Source: Trissonchulus latispiculum (Eukaryota; Nematoda; Enoplea; Enoplida; Ironidae). Taken from it: 64,000 nt of DNA. The notes beneath the pieces are model-generated. The model was not told the origin of the DNA. It did not search any database and saw nothing but the letters and a program-made list of their open reading frames with translations. Position 1 is the stretch's first letter. Each line of letters opens with the position of its first letter. Made by a program: the position numbers and the translations under genes. Positions 1 through 12,700 of the stretch are shown here, one piece after another. Location of the stretch: positions 32,629-96,628 of the forward strand of contig JASAND010012409.1 of assembly GCA_030248195.1 (NCBI GenBank), read 5' to 3'.

Positions 1-1600
1 ACTCTCAATCGCTCAAACGTCATTGAATATGAAGCTTCAATAACGTCATAGAACGATTTGATTGTAAGGGCACAAATGGTTTCTCACATAGGTCATAATG
101 TATCTTCGTACTCAATTAGTGTTAGGTATAGCTCAATTAAACTCCAGAATTTTATTTTTGCGCTGCTTGTTGGTCTGAAAATAGTTTTGCGTTTAGTGGT
201 GAATATTTCCGTTTGCACTACTATACTATACCACTATATAGAGCCATATTACGAGTATTTTATCAAAAAATTGTGAGGCTTCTTATTATTTCTGTAGCTT
301 TGGGAGCATGAAGAGTTGATTTGACTTCAACCTTGACCAATGACTAACTAGATTAACGTGGGGGTATTTGCAATTCAAGCACCCACAACCTAGACAAGGT
401 AGAAGTACTACCAAAACTAGAGACATGGCGTGGCTATGTGCAAATGAAATGACCAGGAAAAGTAAATTTTTACAAAAATTATTGAATTATTTTGGGCGTC
501 GAGGAGATTGGTTACCGTCTCGTGTGGCCCACTCAGAAATATTCAACATGCTGTTGCTAGCAATATATACCGGGTATTAAATTTTTCTTAGAGGCCAGTC
601 TGCTGTCAGTACATAAGTCAACGGAAAAATCCAGGCAGATATTTTAAAACTGTTGCCGCCTTCACCACCTTTGACTCAATTGGGCTAGATGAGACACCAA
701 AGATGGGATTTGTAGCCCAATTTCCTAAATTATCAGGAACATTGCTCAAAAACATTTGTCATTTATTCTAAAAATTAATGATTTTATTGCAAATTCGAGA
801 AGAATGTCCTGCTTCAGTACAATTAACGTTAATTTTGTGAAAACTCGTTGATTTACGCTTTACAAGCACCTCAAAAACGTCTGTCCAAGCTACAACCACC
901 CTCAAGAATGAGATGGGACAGGAGCCCTCTAAAACGCGACTCTATGTTAATGTAGACATGCTCCCTATAAATGTCAGCTATTAATTAATATGTTACGAGA
1001 CTATATATTCTCGACCAATGAGGGCCTCTGCATTAATACTTGTATATTGTGAAAACTGAACGGAGTCTAATGACACTCTTTGCTTGATTTGACTGTGTGT
1101 AATTAATACAATTTAATCAGGACAACATAAATACAACAATGGATAGTGAAGTTGAAACACTGCATTTTAGTTTCCAGTAAGTGATTGCAAGACATGGTTG
1201 ACAGCTTGAATACAATGGGTCTGAGATTGTAGCCCAGGACAACTTTTGTTTCAACTTGGACTCTGATTCACAGAAGTGTTGCTAAAACTAATGTGGTTAT
1301 GAAGATTGAACTGAATTCCGGATACGAGCTTGTGCCAGATTTCTGATCAACGAAAGCAGTCATAAATGAAAAATGGCATAAGGCATAAGAGCTCATCGAA
1401 CGATAAAAATAATATACAGATGCCGTAGTTATTTTATTATCTCTCGGAATACTATTGCAGGGTCTATGCTGGTTGCAATAAATAACATATTAAATGACTT
1501 AAACAATCCAGATACTCGAGTGTGTGCATGTCCGACTAAAATATTACGCCTACCAAAAGGCCGACCGCAATCCATCTTTTTGTCGCGGCAAGTTTACTGT
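1..1600. other. AT-rich DNA with no supported gene
   Basis: Only short open frames (up to about 70 codons) occur here, without recognisable domains or convincing splice structure. I see no RNA gene or clear element end. Confidence 0.6.
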
Positions 1601-1605
1601 ACGAA

Positions 1606-2010
1606 GAAAAATACAAGATACGAAACCAAATCATAAAATATCATGACATCAGCCACCAGAAGGATGCTGAAGAAAAACCCACTGCACGTGTATACCCTTT
1701 TACTCCCAACTGACGACTACGGTTCCAATTTTTATATGTTTATCAATCCTATTAACAATACATTACAAAAATACAAGACACGAAACCAAATCATAAAATA
1801 TAATGACACCAGGTAGCAGAGGACGTCTTGATACTCAACAAATGAAAGCAATAAGAAAAGCAACCCTCCAAAAGAATTCCCCAAAAACCCACGATCAGAA
1901 ATTAAATATAAAAATAGACTAGGTATATGAAATTGGAAAACGATACGGGAAGCAGAAGAAAAAACCACTGTACGTGTTTACCCTTTACTTCCAACTGACG
2001 ACAATTTAAA
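1606..2010. repeat. Imperfect direct duplication
   Basis: A segment beginning near 1606 (motif ACGAAACCAAATCATAAAAT) recurs from about 1766. In both copies it is followed by a matching block, ending TCCAACTGACGAC near 1712 and near 2000. The second copy carries about 100 extra bases between the two shared blocks. The function is unknown; it looks like a local tandem duplication or two diverged copies of one repeat. Confidence 0.7.
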
Positions 2011-2190
2011 GTATTAGTGAAGGAGACTGGACTTAGACATCGCTGCTGCAGCAAGTAAAATGGTTTAGATAGTGGTTAATTTTGAAGGTTTCATAAGTAG
2101 AGAGGAAGGGAGGGCGTTGTTTTAACGCACAGAGGTTCAATTATACTCTAAATAGCAAAATAGTTTTGGAATCTATGGGATGTATATGTA

Positions 2191-3050
2191 TATGCTACGT
2201 ACTGTATGAGATTTTGTACCGTATAATACGGTACGGCAATTTTCGTAGCGTATTAAACGGTACGTACCGTATAATACGGTGCAACCTTTTCTGTACCGTA
2301 TTAAACGGTACGTCCCGTATTATATTGAACGGTTTGTTTTTGTACTGTATTGGCAAAGAACTGAGTTTAATCTTCAAGACTACAAGGGCTAGAAACTTTG
2401 GTTTTGCAATTCTTGTTTCTATGCCATATAAAATTCTGGACTTATAATTCTATTAATTCTGCTAAATATTCTGAACATAAAAGTGAAAATGCTTGAACAC
2501 TGTTGAAATTAATAAAATTAGATGTTCAGAATTTTATGTGGCATAGAAATAAATTGCAAGAGCAAGGTTTCTGTATTTTTTAGTCATGCAGATTGCGGCA
2601 ATTGAATAATTTATAATTCTATGATTATTTTAGCATACGACAGAGATTTCCGCAAATTTTTGCAAAAGGTGCTTTAAAATCTATAGCTTTTTTGGGGGCT
2701 TTCTTTAAATGCAACCGCAAGCAACAGCGCTTAGGTTTTATTTATGCACAGAAAAAAGTTAATTTTTAGTGTAAAAACACGGTTTTGTCGGAAGCGACAA
2801 TTTGAGACGCTATTTTTGTAGCAAAACTGCAAAATTTGTATTATTTGTTTTATTTAATATTATTAAACGGCAATATTCAGTTCTTTGCCAATACGGTACA
2901 AAAACTAACCGTACAATATAATACGGGACGTACCGTTTAATACGGTACAGAAAAAGTTGCACCGTATTATACGGTTCGTACCGTTTAATACGGTACGAAA
3001 ATCGCCGTACAATATTATACGGTACAAAATGTCATTCGGTACTTAACATA
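2191..3050. mobile_element. Foldback-type element with palindromic-motif TIRs
   Basis: The arms at about 2191-2365 and 2877-3050 are long inverted repeats. Each is built from several copies of a short palindrome of the type ACCGTATTAAACGGT. The middle (about 2370-2875) is AT-rich and non-coding. No clear target duplication was found. The 60- and 93-codon open frames that overlap the arms are by-products of the repeat. Confidence 0.75.
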
Positions 3051-3795
3051 TATATCAATAGAGTCACCAAATTGCGACTTTTCTGAAATAAATCGTACAC
3101 TGTTTGTCTGTCAAAGGATATTGAACCGGATAAGCGAGAACGCACAGTTTCGGTATAACTGAAAACTAAACTGGCCTTTTTCTGGAAAGCCAAAAGTGGA
3201 GAATCTGAAGTTACACTTTCACACCTCCAACAACACTTTCAGTGAAGCCCAACAGTGTTGAGAATACAGACTGAAAATTAATTTGACCAATTCACTGGAA
3301 AATAAAATCGGCCCAAAGCTAATTCGGCAAATTCACACCCTAAGGTGCAATTTCCAAGGCACAGGGGACCACTGAGAATTCATTGAAAGTTTTCCTGTGA
3401 TTTCTAGCCAAATAGAGAGATCAGTGTCTTTTGACAGGCGCTTTGGTTATCTCTGATTTGTTTATAGTTCCAAAACTGAGTTCACTGAACTGAAGTAGAG
3501 TACGTTTTAGAAGATTTTAGATTGTATATTTTTATACATGTATATTAGACACTTATCGAATATAGAACATATATATAGTTGTAGTAACATTGTGCACGTT
3601 TTGTTGGAATAGCTGTGAACTGACATGAGAAAAATGATGTGTACATTCTGCCCTTTGCTAGACATAGATATTGCAGTAAAAAGTAATGTTGTTATGAACA
3701 CCGCGGTTTGTTTGACGTGTAGGTTTTGGAGCACACGATAAGGAAACGTTACAATATCTCATCATAATTACAAAACTGACAGCAATGTTCATGTG

Positions 3796-3945
3796 TTAAT
3801 TAAGTGATACTCCGGAACAGGTTTTCGCATTTGGCACACTTAAACATCCGCCGCAGATGGCTATCAAAATTTCTGCAAAACTGATTGCGGAAGCTCCAGA
3901 AAATATGGCCACAATTCCACCGATGTTGAAAATCAGTTGCCGCAT
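3796..3945 (-). CDS. DEG/ENaC terminal exon: TM2 and selectivity filter
   Basis: An acceptor (CTTTAG) precedes the exon, which reads RQLIFNIGGIVAIFSGAS and then continues AISFAEILIAICGG. This matches the family TM2 pattern: GG, then the G-x-S filter (here GAS), then S...E. A TAA stop follows after a short cytoplasmic tail of about 20 residues. The exon must be entered in phase 0, because an in-frame TAG lies directly before it. The nearest upstream exon I can support is more than 6 kb away, and an integrase gene and a foldback element lie in that intron. Confidence 0.85.
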   Translation of the reverse strand: MRQLIFNIGGIVAIFSGASAISFAEILIAICGGCLSVPNAKTCSGVSLN

Positions 3946-6731
3946 CTAAAGTTTTTAACGATTTATACTTACATAAAGGACTGCATTTCATAATCTAAAA
4001 GAAATAAAAATTAATTGTATGAGTTGTGACATCTGATAAAGCAGTAAGCCAAAAAGACTGTTAATTACTTCGTATTGCCTTCTTTCAGCAAATTCCAGAT
4101 GGTAAGACGATGAGAGATAGATCGTCACGTACGCCAAACTAAAACGTTGCACAAGGGTTAGTGTTACATTGTTAAGTAATTGGGAAACAGTGTGGAACCA
4201 GCTCTTTATCAGACAACTGGTAAACCATGGTTCTGGTGTTCCTAGCTTGTTAACACCACTGTTGTTGCCAACGCCAACTCCATTTTGAAGTTACTAACAT
4301 TTCTGCAGGCTAGTGGCTTCACGGTTGCCATTTGGCACTATGATAAAACTATGTCCGCCTACTGCTTTCACGGACAGAGGGAGTTTCTTCGCGAAAACCG
4401 AAGATTGCCACAAACAGGGATTTTTACAATCACAGGAAATTAAACTAGACAAATCTTATTCTGACGTCACAATTTCACATGCACGCTTAGGACCTTTGTA
4501 TTGGCTAAGTGGCAGCGTAATAACTTTAACAAAAAATTTTCGCTAGACAAAATTTGGCAACTCTTCAACTTAAAAGGCAATAGTTGTGGATAAGCTACAG
4601 CTGCCTTCTATTTTTCCTGCTGCGTCACGACGCAGCAGGTCTACTATAATCGGTTTTAAGATTATGTGTTGCACACACTTACACAGTTAATGATACAGCA
4701 GAGTATTAAACTGTGTATTAATAATGACTCTACTGAGTAAGCAAGCATTCAAATTTCGAACTTAGAATAAACGTTCGCAAAACCAGTTTTTCGTCAATTT
4801 CTAGTAATCTTAGTCTTTGCTTTTGCTGTCAATGTTGCTAACTAAAACAGAAATTTTCAATAAAGAAATTAAAATGTGACTCCGTTACATGACTGAACAA
4901 AACTTGGCAGATTCAGTCGCGTAAAATTTGAGACTTGTAACTGTTCATGTCCTTTAAATAGCCGGCTCTAACAACGGTAATGAAAATGATCACTCCATGA
5001 AAAATTTATAAATCTAACCAAAACTCTGAATACATGGACTGTAAATAAAATTCAATTCAATACAGGTTCAATTCAATTCAAAAATTTAGATTCAGTTAGA
5101 TTTAAATTTAGATTTAATAAAAGTTTCTGGAACAGTTCTTGTGTAGAAGAAAGGTATACTCAATCGCATTAGAGTTCGGCGATTCATGAGTTTTTCTTTA
5201 TGTTCTTATTCTTATTAATTCTTAGCTACATTTGGGGATTTCAGTTGTTGCATTGTAACAAACAGTGTTGGCCCAAAATGTACATTTACGACTAAAATTT
5301 CAAAAGATTTCAAATGGAAATTAATAATTGTTTCATTGTTTGCTAAAAACAGCTTTCTAATAAAAACCTGCTATTTTAGTGCAATGCAAGTGGGAAGGAG
5401 GTGTGGTGTTTCCCTTAGACAGGTGGAAGGGGGAAGTGGCAAAAGCTTCCAAAATGTGGAGAGCACGAAAATAGGTTACGGTGTTAATTCCTTTTGGGAT
5501 AACATTGCTAGCAGCTTGGCGCAAATTAAGTTCAAATTTGAAGAAACTTTCCAAAATTACTTTTTAGCGTTCTAGCACCCTCAGCCATCGGTGCAATTCC
5601 GCAACTTTAAAATTCAGTGAAGTTTAGAAATATGCAAAGCCAGATTACTGTACTTTAAACTACTGAAGCAAACATCTAAATCTTTAAATAATTTTAGGGG
5701 AGTCGAGTCTTGGCCTCAACCCAACATTGAAACACCGACTTCGACAAAAATGGATTATAATCAGCAAGGATGGCTATGATGTTGTGGTGCTGAAAGACGA
5801 TCACAGCAAGCAGATGCTCACTCAGTCTAAATTCATCCAGTTGCTGAAAGAATATCATGACAACAGCGGTCATCCCGGAAGAGACTGTGTCAAATACCGA
5901 TTTCAGCAAAATTTTGCTTACGTACCTGTGAACCTGATTTGCAAATACCTGCTCAGGTGTTCTACCTGCACCAAACGCCAACCCTTGCCGAAACCTGCTG
6001 TTGGCCGTCCCATTATTGCCAAAGGTGTTATGGAGAGAGTACAAGCCGACTGTATTGATATGATGGCCCATCCTTCCGGAAGCTTCAAATGGATTCTCCA
6101 GGTCAAGGATCACTACTCTAAATTCGTTTGGGCATTCCCTATGGAACGAAAAGACTGCCAAACCGTTGCTACCAATCTCCGCAGTATCTTTTATATGTTC
6201 GGGCCACCAAAAATTCTACAAACTGATAACGGCGGGGAATTCACGGGTAAGGTGTTGGAGGCCATGCTCAAAGAAGAGTTTCCCAACTCCCTTCACGTGC
6301 ACTCCCGTAATCGTCATCCCCAGACGAATGGCCTAATTGAGCGGGCTAACCAAACTTTGGAGAATAGATTGGGTGCTTGGCTGCAGGATGACCAAAACGG
6401 GCAATGGGCCATAGTCCTGCCAAAAATCGTGCAATCCATCAATAACAGCTACTCTCGGGTGATTCGCTCTACGCCCTTTCGCCTAATGTTCATGCGAGAT
6501 CCTGTTGACTCATCTACTGTTCGTGATGATGTTGGTGATGATGATGGTGAGAATGATGGTAATGATGGTGATGATGATGATGATGATGACGGTGATGATG
6601 CGGTTGCTCATGGGGATAAGGACGATACCGCTGTGGCTACTGGTGGTGATGGTGGTGGCGATGGTGATGACAACAACCATGGTGCTGCCGTGGCTTCTGC
6701 TGATGATGACGACGATACTGCTTCTGCTGCT

Positions 6732-6762
<31 letters not shown>

Positions 6763-9700
6763 ATATCGAAAATATGAAGGAAACTCCCTACCTCCTGTTT
6801 CAGTATGAGCCCAAATCTGCTGGCATTGCAGTTGCCCTCAACCGTCCGCGCAAAGCTGTCCATGGTAAGATCGTGCCCAGTGACAGTTCCTGTTTCGAAA
6901 TCATCAAAGTCCTAACCCCAACTGATAACCCAAACGATCCCTTTGGAGAACCAATTTCTGAAGGAAGCTTCGTTACCTGGAAGAATAAATTGGCAACCAA
7001 TTCACAAGGATCCAGTGAAGATGAAATCTTGTCTCGGCTGCCATATTTCCTGAAATATTTAGAAGATCGCCAGAAGCAGCAGCACAAATACGAATCTATT
7101 AAGCGGCCAAACGATAATATTCAACAAGGTGACATTGTTGGTCTCAAAATCCCAAGAGTTGATCGGTCCAATCTGTGCCCTCGAAATCTTCCAGCCAAGG
7201 TGGTGTCAGTTAACGGAGGAAGTCTAACCCTACAAGGCAGGAGTGGTGTCATCAAGCAACGGCTTAGCAAAGACAGCGTGGTGTCTTGGCCAGGGTTGCA
7301 GCCACCTGAGCTCGAAAATCCGCCATCAACTTCTATTTCATTGGTTACAGCTTACCGAAGTGAAACATCATATTCGAAGAGTTCAGCAGCAGCTAGCATC
7401 TGCAATTGTAAATCCGGCTGCTCTTCCAAGTCTTGCGGTTGCCGCAGAATGAATATTCCCTGCGGTACCAAATGTCATAAAGACACTATTTGCAAGAATA
7501 AGTGATTGCTTACTGTAGTTTTGCAAGTTTTTTCATAAAATTTTGTGTGCTACTTACCAATATGTGTGTGTTTTACTGCGTACAGTACTGTTTAGCAATA
7601 GTCATTCAGTTGAAATCAATAGTTTGAAACATTTTATTAAGTTGTGTAATTTGCTGTTTCTTTAAGAAATAAAATGTTGAAACAACCCTGTAAATTTTGC
7701 TTCATCAGCATGTGAGGTTTTATAAGTGAGACGTAGCTTTTGTCATTAAGGCATCAGAAAAAGGTGATTACACACTGGACTAGTTCGGTATGTAATTACA
7801 TACTGGACTAGTTCAGTTCCGAACTGAACTGAATTACATACTGAACTACGACATATATACATTGTGGAACAGTTCTCAGACTGAATTTTAGAAGTGAAGT
7901 AATAGAGTTGAGTTGTGGTGGAGGAGTTTAAATGAAATTCTGCAACGAAATTCCTCTGATTAAGACCTGAATTATCGTACGATTGACGCTTAAAGTCCCA
8001 CATTGAATAAAAATTCCAGAGGCATTATTAACATATAAATTGCCTTAAAAGTCTTCAAACACAGCGGAGAGTAAGTTAAGTAAAGTTAAGTAAACTTAAG
8101 TTCTGATGGGTATTAGTTTTGCTGTAAACAGGCAGCATTCGATATCGAGGAACGGCTGTAAGCATAGATACACATACCAAAATAGCGATTTTGTGGTCGC
8201 AGCAGGACACTATTTACGGTAAATATGGTAACAGCTGGCTCATTTTGCACAAAGCTCTTGCTTGTTTATATATAGATACACATTAACTTAATCATCATGT
8301 CAATGTCGGCCGTGATGCCAGAGTCTACTAGCTCGCAAAATGTTTAATTAATCATGTTGGTAGTTGCAAAACATGCAGATAAGACCAGCTGAGACCGTCT
8401 TACTGCTAGACCAACGCAAATTGAAGCTGTCAAAATGCACCAGAGCTTGCCTTCTTGTTATCTCTTTCCTTATCTCGGCTGGAAACAACAGTCACAATAC
8501 AAATACAAGCTAAATTCATTGCACACAATTGCATGCAACGCTTACCTATTGCCTTTGTGTTGATGCTGCAGAAAATATACAACACACATTACACATATAT
8601 TATCTGTAAAACATCCGCTGCTGGTTTAAATATTATAAATATGACTCTCAATTCACCGATTATGATTAAAGTAGACTGCGAGTGTCAACGTTATACGTGA
8701 TTACATAATAATTAAGGTTACATCTCGCATATTTGTCTAACCAAGACACTGACTTTATAAATCTTGCATTTATTTTTCATTCAGTATGAAACTTCCATCA
8801 TAGTTTTTGATAATTAATTACCATTATTATTATTATAATTAAGATTATAGCGCAAATTTAATTTTTTCCACTTGGTTTGACTTCAAATGGCCGATAGAGT
8901 GATTTCACAAGACCTTAAGATTTAATTTTTGAGATGTCATAGCCTAATGTCAAAGCCTTAGCACACCCAATTTTTGAATCAGTCCCAAAACCTTTTGAGT
9001 CTTGATACTTGGGTTGAGTACTACTTGATCCATCTCTTACTTTTATTTGGTTCGCTCAGGTTTATTTCCGAAATCCAATTTTAAAGTGTTGTGCGGAAGT
9101 TTAGCCATAGAACGATATTCTACAGGAAGTTTGCAATTTTATGTTGCGTCTTCATGATCCACTCATCAAAAGCAATCCAAATTCCTTCTATTGTAAGAAA
9201 TTTTAAAATTAAAATTTAAACATTGACCTTAACTTACTAAATGTTGTGAATACTTGTAATGGCCAATCTGCTTCCCGTCCGCTCATCGAAATTTCGCGGA
9301 CGGATGCAGTGTACCAGGAGTCTTATATGTGTATAAATTAGAAAAACATCAGTCGTATTTTTAATAAACTTTTGTGGGAATCTGGTAACACGTCTATTTC
9401 TTAGTAGTTGGGCGTAAATCTATAAGGTGACGCTACAAAATAGTTTTTACTTGTATTACAATCCGCTATTTTCGGTTAGCGAGCGGGAAGCAGACTGGCC
9501 ATTACACGCTTCTCAAAATTGAGTAAAATTTAGGTCAATTTTTAAGTTTTACTTTTAAGATTTCTTACAATAGAAGGAATTTGGTTTGTTTTTGATGAGT
9601 GATCATGAAGATGAATAAATTTGCAAACTTCCTGCAGGATAATGCACCGTGACTCAAAACGTTTTGTGCAGCGATATCTTCCTCCACACCACTTTAACCT

Positions 9701-12700
9701 TGGACTCCGGAAATAAGCCGGTGCGCATCGAAGAAAAGTAAGGGGTGGATCAAGAAGTACTTCACCTAAGCATCATGGAATCAAAAGGTTTCGGGTCTGA
9801 CTCAAGGAGTGGGTGTGCTAAAAATGCATACGTTATCTCTCGTGCTATGGAAATGGTTTAGTTACACTACCCCTTACCGAGAAAAAATTTGTAGTTCGAG
9901 TGACATCATACACCCCGTACCTAAAGAAGAGAGCAACGTTGTACTAAATATCCAGTGTGGTAATGTTGGTGTCAATTACATATGCCATGTTTGACCAGTG
10001 ATCCAGTCATCTGAAACTAGCGCCTCTGCGCACGGAGCAACAGGACTCCCGGATGTCCGCAAACCGATTTTGCCCATGTCCCGATGGATCTGAAATCCCT
10101 TCTCTGGCGAGGTTCCTGATAGATATCACCAACTCACTCCAGGAGAACTCGACCGGTTCGGAACACTAGAAATTTTTTTAGCAACTATCGTGTATTTTTA
10201 GGACCCTGTGCACGAGCGTTCCACCATCACCAGCCCTGAACATGTTAATCTAAGTCTGCTTAAAACTATAAAGTCGGGCCAGTGTAGATGTGTTTAACGT
10301 TTGCATTTTGTTTTTGTTCTTTACTGAGTGTTCAAACGGTTGGTAGCAGAAATATTCATTGTTGTTTTAGTTTTTCAATGTCAGGGTAGTATTTGCTCGC
10401 ACGATAGGGACGTAGAAATGGATATGAAGGGTAGGAATAGTTGGCAACAAACGTATTTATATGTTTTACGGTTAAACGTGGCCTACTAGGTATGTATAAT
10501 GTGGCAGTCGTAAAGGGGTGGCCAATATGATTATTCAGCAATTGTAATTCAAACCTGCATGGCCACATGCAATGACATTGTTTAAACCAATCAGCTGAAG
10601 AGTTTTCAAATGATCCTACGTGCTCCCAGAGACACTGCCCTAAACATTCATTATCTTTGCAAAAATTAACAATTGCAACAATGCAAATGAATCTTGTCGT
10701 TTTAGACGCTATTTTTCCTTTGCTTCTTACCAAGAGTGTGAAACTTTAAAGTATATAAAGAATTCTACGGAATAGTAGCTTTGTGAGTTTATATCTGCTA
10801 TATATTTATAGTTTATGTATGTTTTTATAGTTTATGTATGCTAGTTTATATATGCTGATCGAATTAGCAGACTATTTAGCTTTTCCGGAATGCAGACCTG
10901 TACAGCTAAGCAATTAGATTTTTACCTGAGTATTACAATCAGTTATTTGTATTCAGTAAGATAATTTGTGTTAAATATAAACCAACTTACATTTGTCAAT
11001 TGCAGCAATACAGTTTTGCGCTGTCGAGTTTGATGGTACAGGAATACGTTCGTCATAGCAATCACATCTGTCAATTAGAAAGTTCTGATAACATGTCAGA
11101 TAACATACCTATAAAACGATAGTGTAGGATGGGGCTAAACACATATGCGAAAGTAACGAATTTAGTAGAGCAGATCAAGCCAAAACAGCGGCAGGTCCAC
11201 CGATCAAGGAGGATACGATGATGTCACAGTTAGATAAATGAAAATAAAAACGTGGACACCCGAAGTCAGACCAACCTTGTTTCACAACCGGTTTCGATGC
11301 TTCACCGTGGGCATCTTCCTCAGGTGATTCTTCACAGGCTGCTACTGTTCCTGGAGGGTCAGAATGCCGCGTGAGTTAACGTTCTCTAAAGTTGGGGCGT
11401 GGGGAGGCAGGTGGGTAGCAACATTGTGGACAGCAGGATCGAAACTGCCGAGAGGGTTGGCACCACTGTTATTGAGGCTGTTGTCATCGACAGACTCCAC
11501 ATGCATGCTATTGACCTGGACAGGGTAGGTGAGGGTTTGTTCTGACGGAGAATGTGCTCCCAGTTGATTCTAAATTGATGGCAGGCATACATTAACATAG
11601 GGTCGGACTCGGGGAGGGGGCTTGTCCCAAGAAAATTCTGAGACGGCTTGTACTTTGAACCAGAATTTCCGAGGGGGGCGTGTACCATAAGCATAAATTA
11701 ACGCTAGTGGTAATATAAACTTTAAAGTAAAAACAATTTTTACACAATTTGAAAAAATTAATTTTTAGAAAAATTTTCAGAACTTGGATCGGTTTTTGCA
11801 AAAATTGAGAAATGTTAGCAAAAATTCCAGCGAAGTTGTAAATTTTACAGAAAATTCAGGATTATACCCGATTTTCACGAAAAATTAAACACTCTAGCAG
11901 ATAAGTTCCGGCGAACCCGGAAATTTTTTAAATTTTTAGTGTAAAAACTAATTTATTCCGGCGATTTTTTACTACTTGGTGGCCATTTTTTCGTTACCCC
12001 TTGTCCCCGACGGCGATAGGGCTTGTACATTGTCCGGGATGGGGAGGGGGCTTGGACCGCCCAGACCTATGGATGAAATCTAACACGTGATCTTTGGCAT
12101 GATTCACCCGGGGCCTTCAACTCATCTGGGTGTGAATGCCAGATGTCTGGGAATTTACGCAACTGTCAAAGCAGCACCAAATCTCGAAGTATTTGGGCCT
12201 CAGGTGGAATTCTTATCCACCCCTTCGGAATAGCCTCTCTGCTTACTCAGCTACCGAGACTACAGACGCACCAAGCTAGCACCAATTATTGAATTGTAGC
12301 GTTAATATTATTGAAACACTGTATTTGTCATTTATGTTATTCTGTCCCAGAAAAAGGGTTTAAAGTGTTGGTGATTCACTTCTGGTGTAAAGGTTAACGT
12401 GTTTTTTCGGTGATCATTTGTGTTTGTCCAACAGTCAGTCTGGCCCGTGTGTAATCTTCGCTCTAATTTCTAAAATACAACAAATTCATGCTACAGTACT
12501 TGACATACAGGTCTAAATAATCTTTCAGAAAACTATGAAGGCTCAAAGTTTCCTCAAAAGTTATAATACCTTTCAAACGCACTGAATGAGATTGCATAAA
12601 CTATAATTAGTCCATTTCTGATACATTCGATCACATTGCCTGTACCTCCTGACGACGTTCAAAAATCGATATAGCTCAAACTTACAGACGTTCAAAATCG

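Noticed and set aside
4609..4646. Helitron 3' end
   Set aside because: A hairpin is present, but no CTRR end follows at the expected distance on either strand.
6505..6863. Met/Leu-rich plus and Ile/Ser-rich minus frames
   Set aside because: Shadows of the GAT/GCT triplet tract in the integrase gene.
11386..11801. Minus-strand ORFs of 102 and 69 codons near the channel exons
   Set aside because: Largely inside the dispersed TTAA-type repeat copy; no channel motifs and no fitting splice phase.
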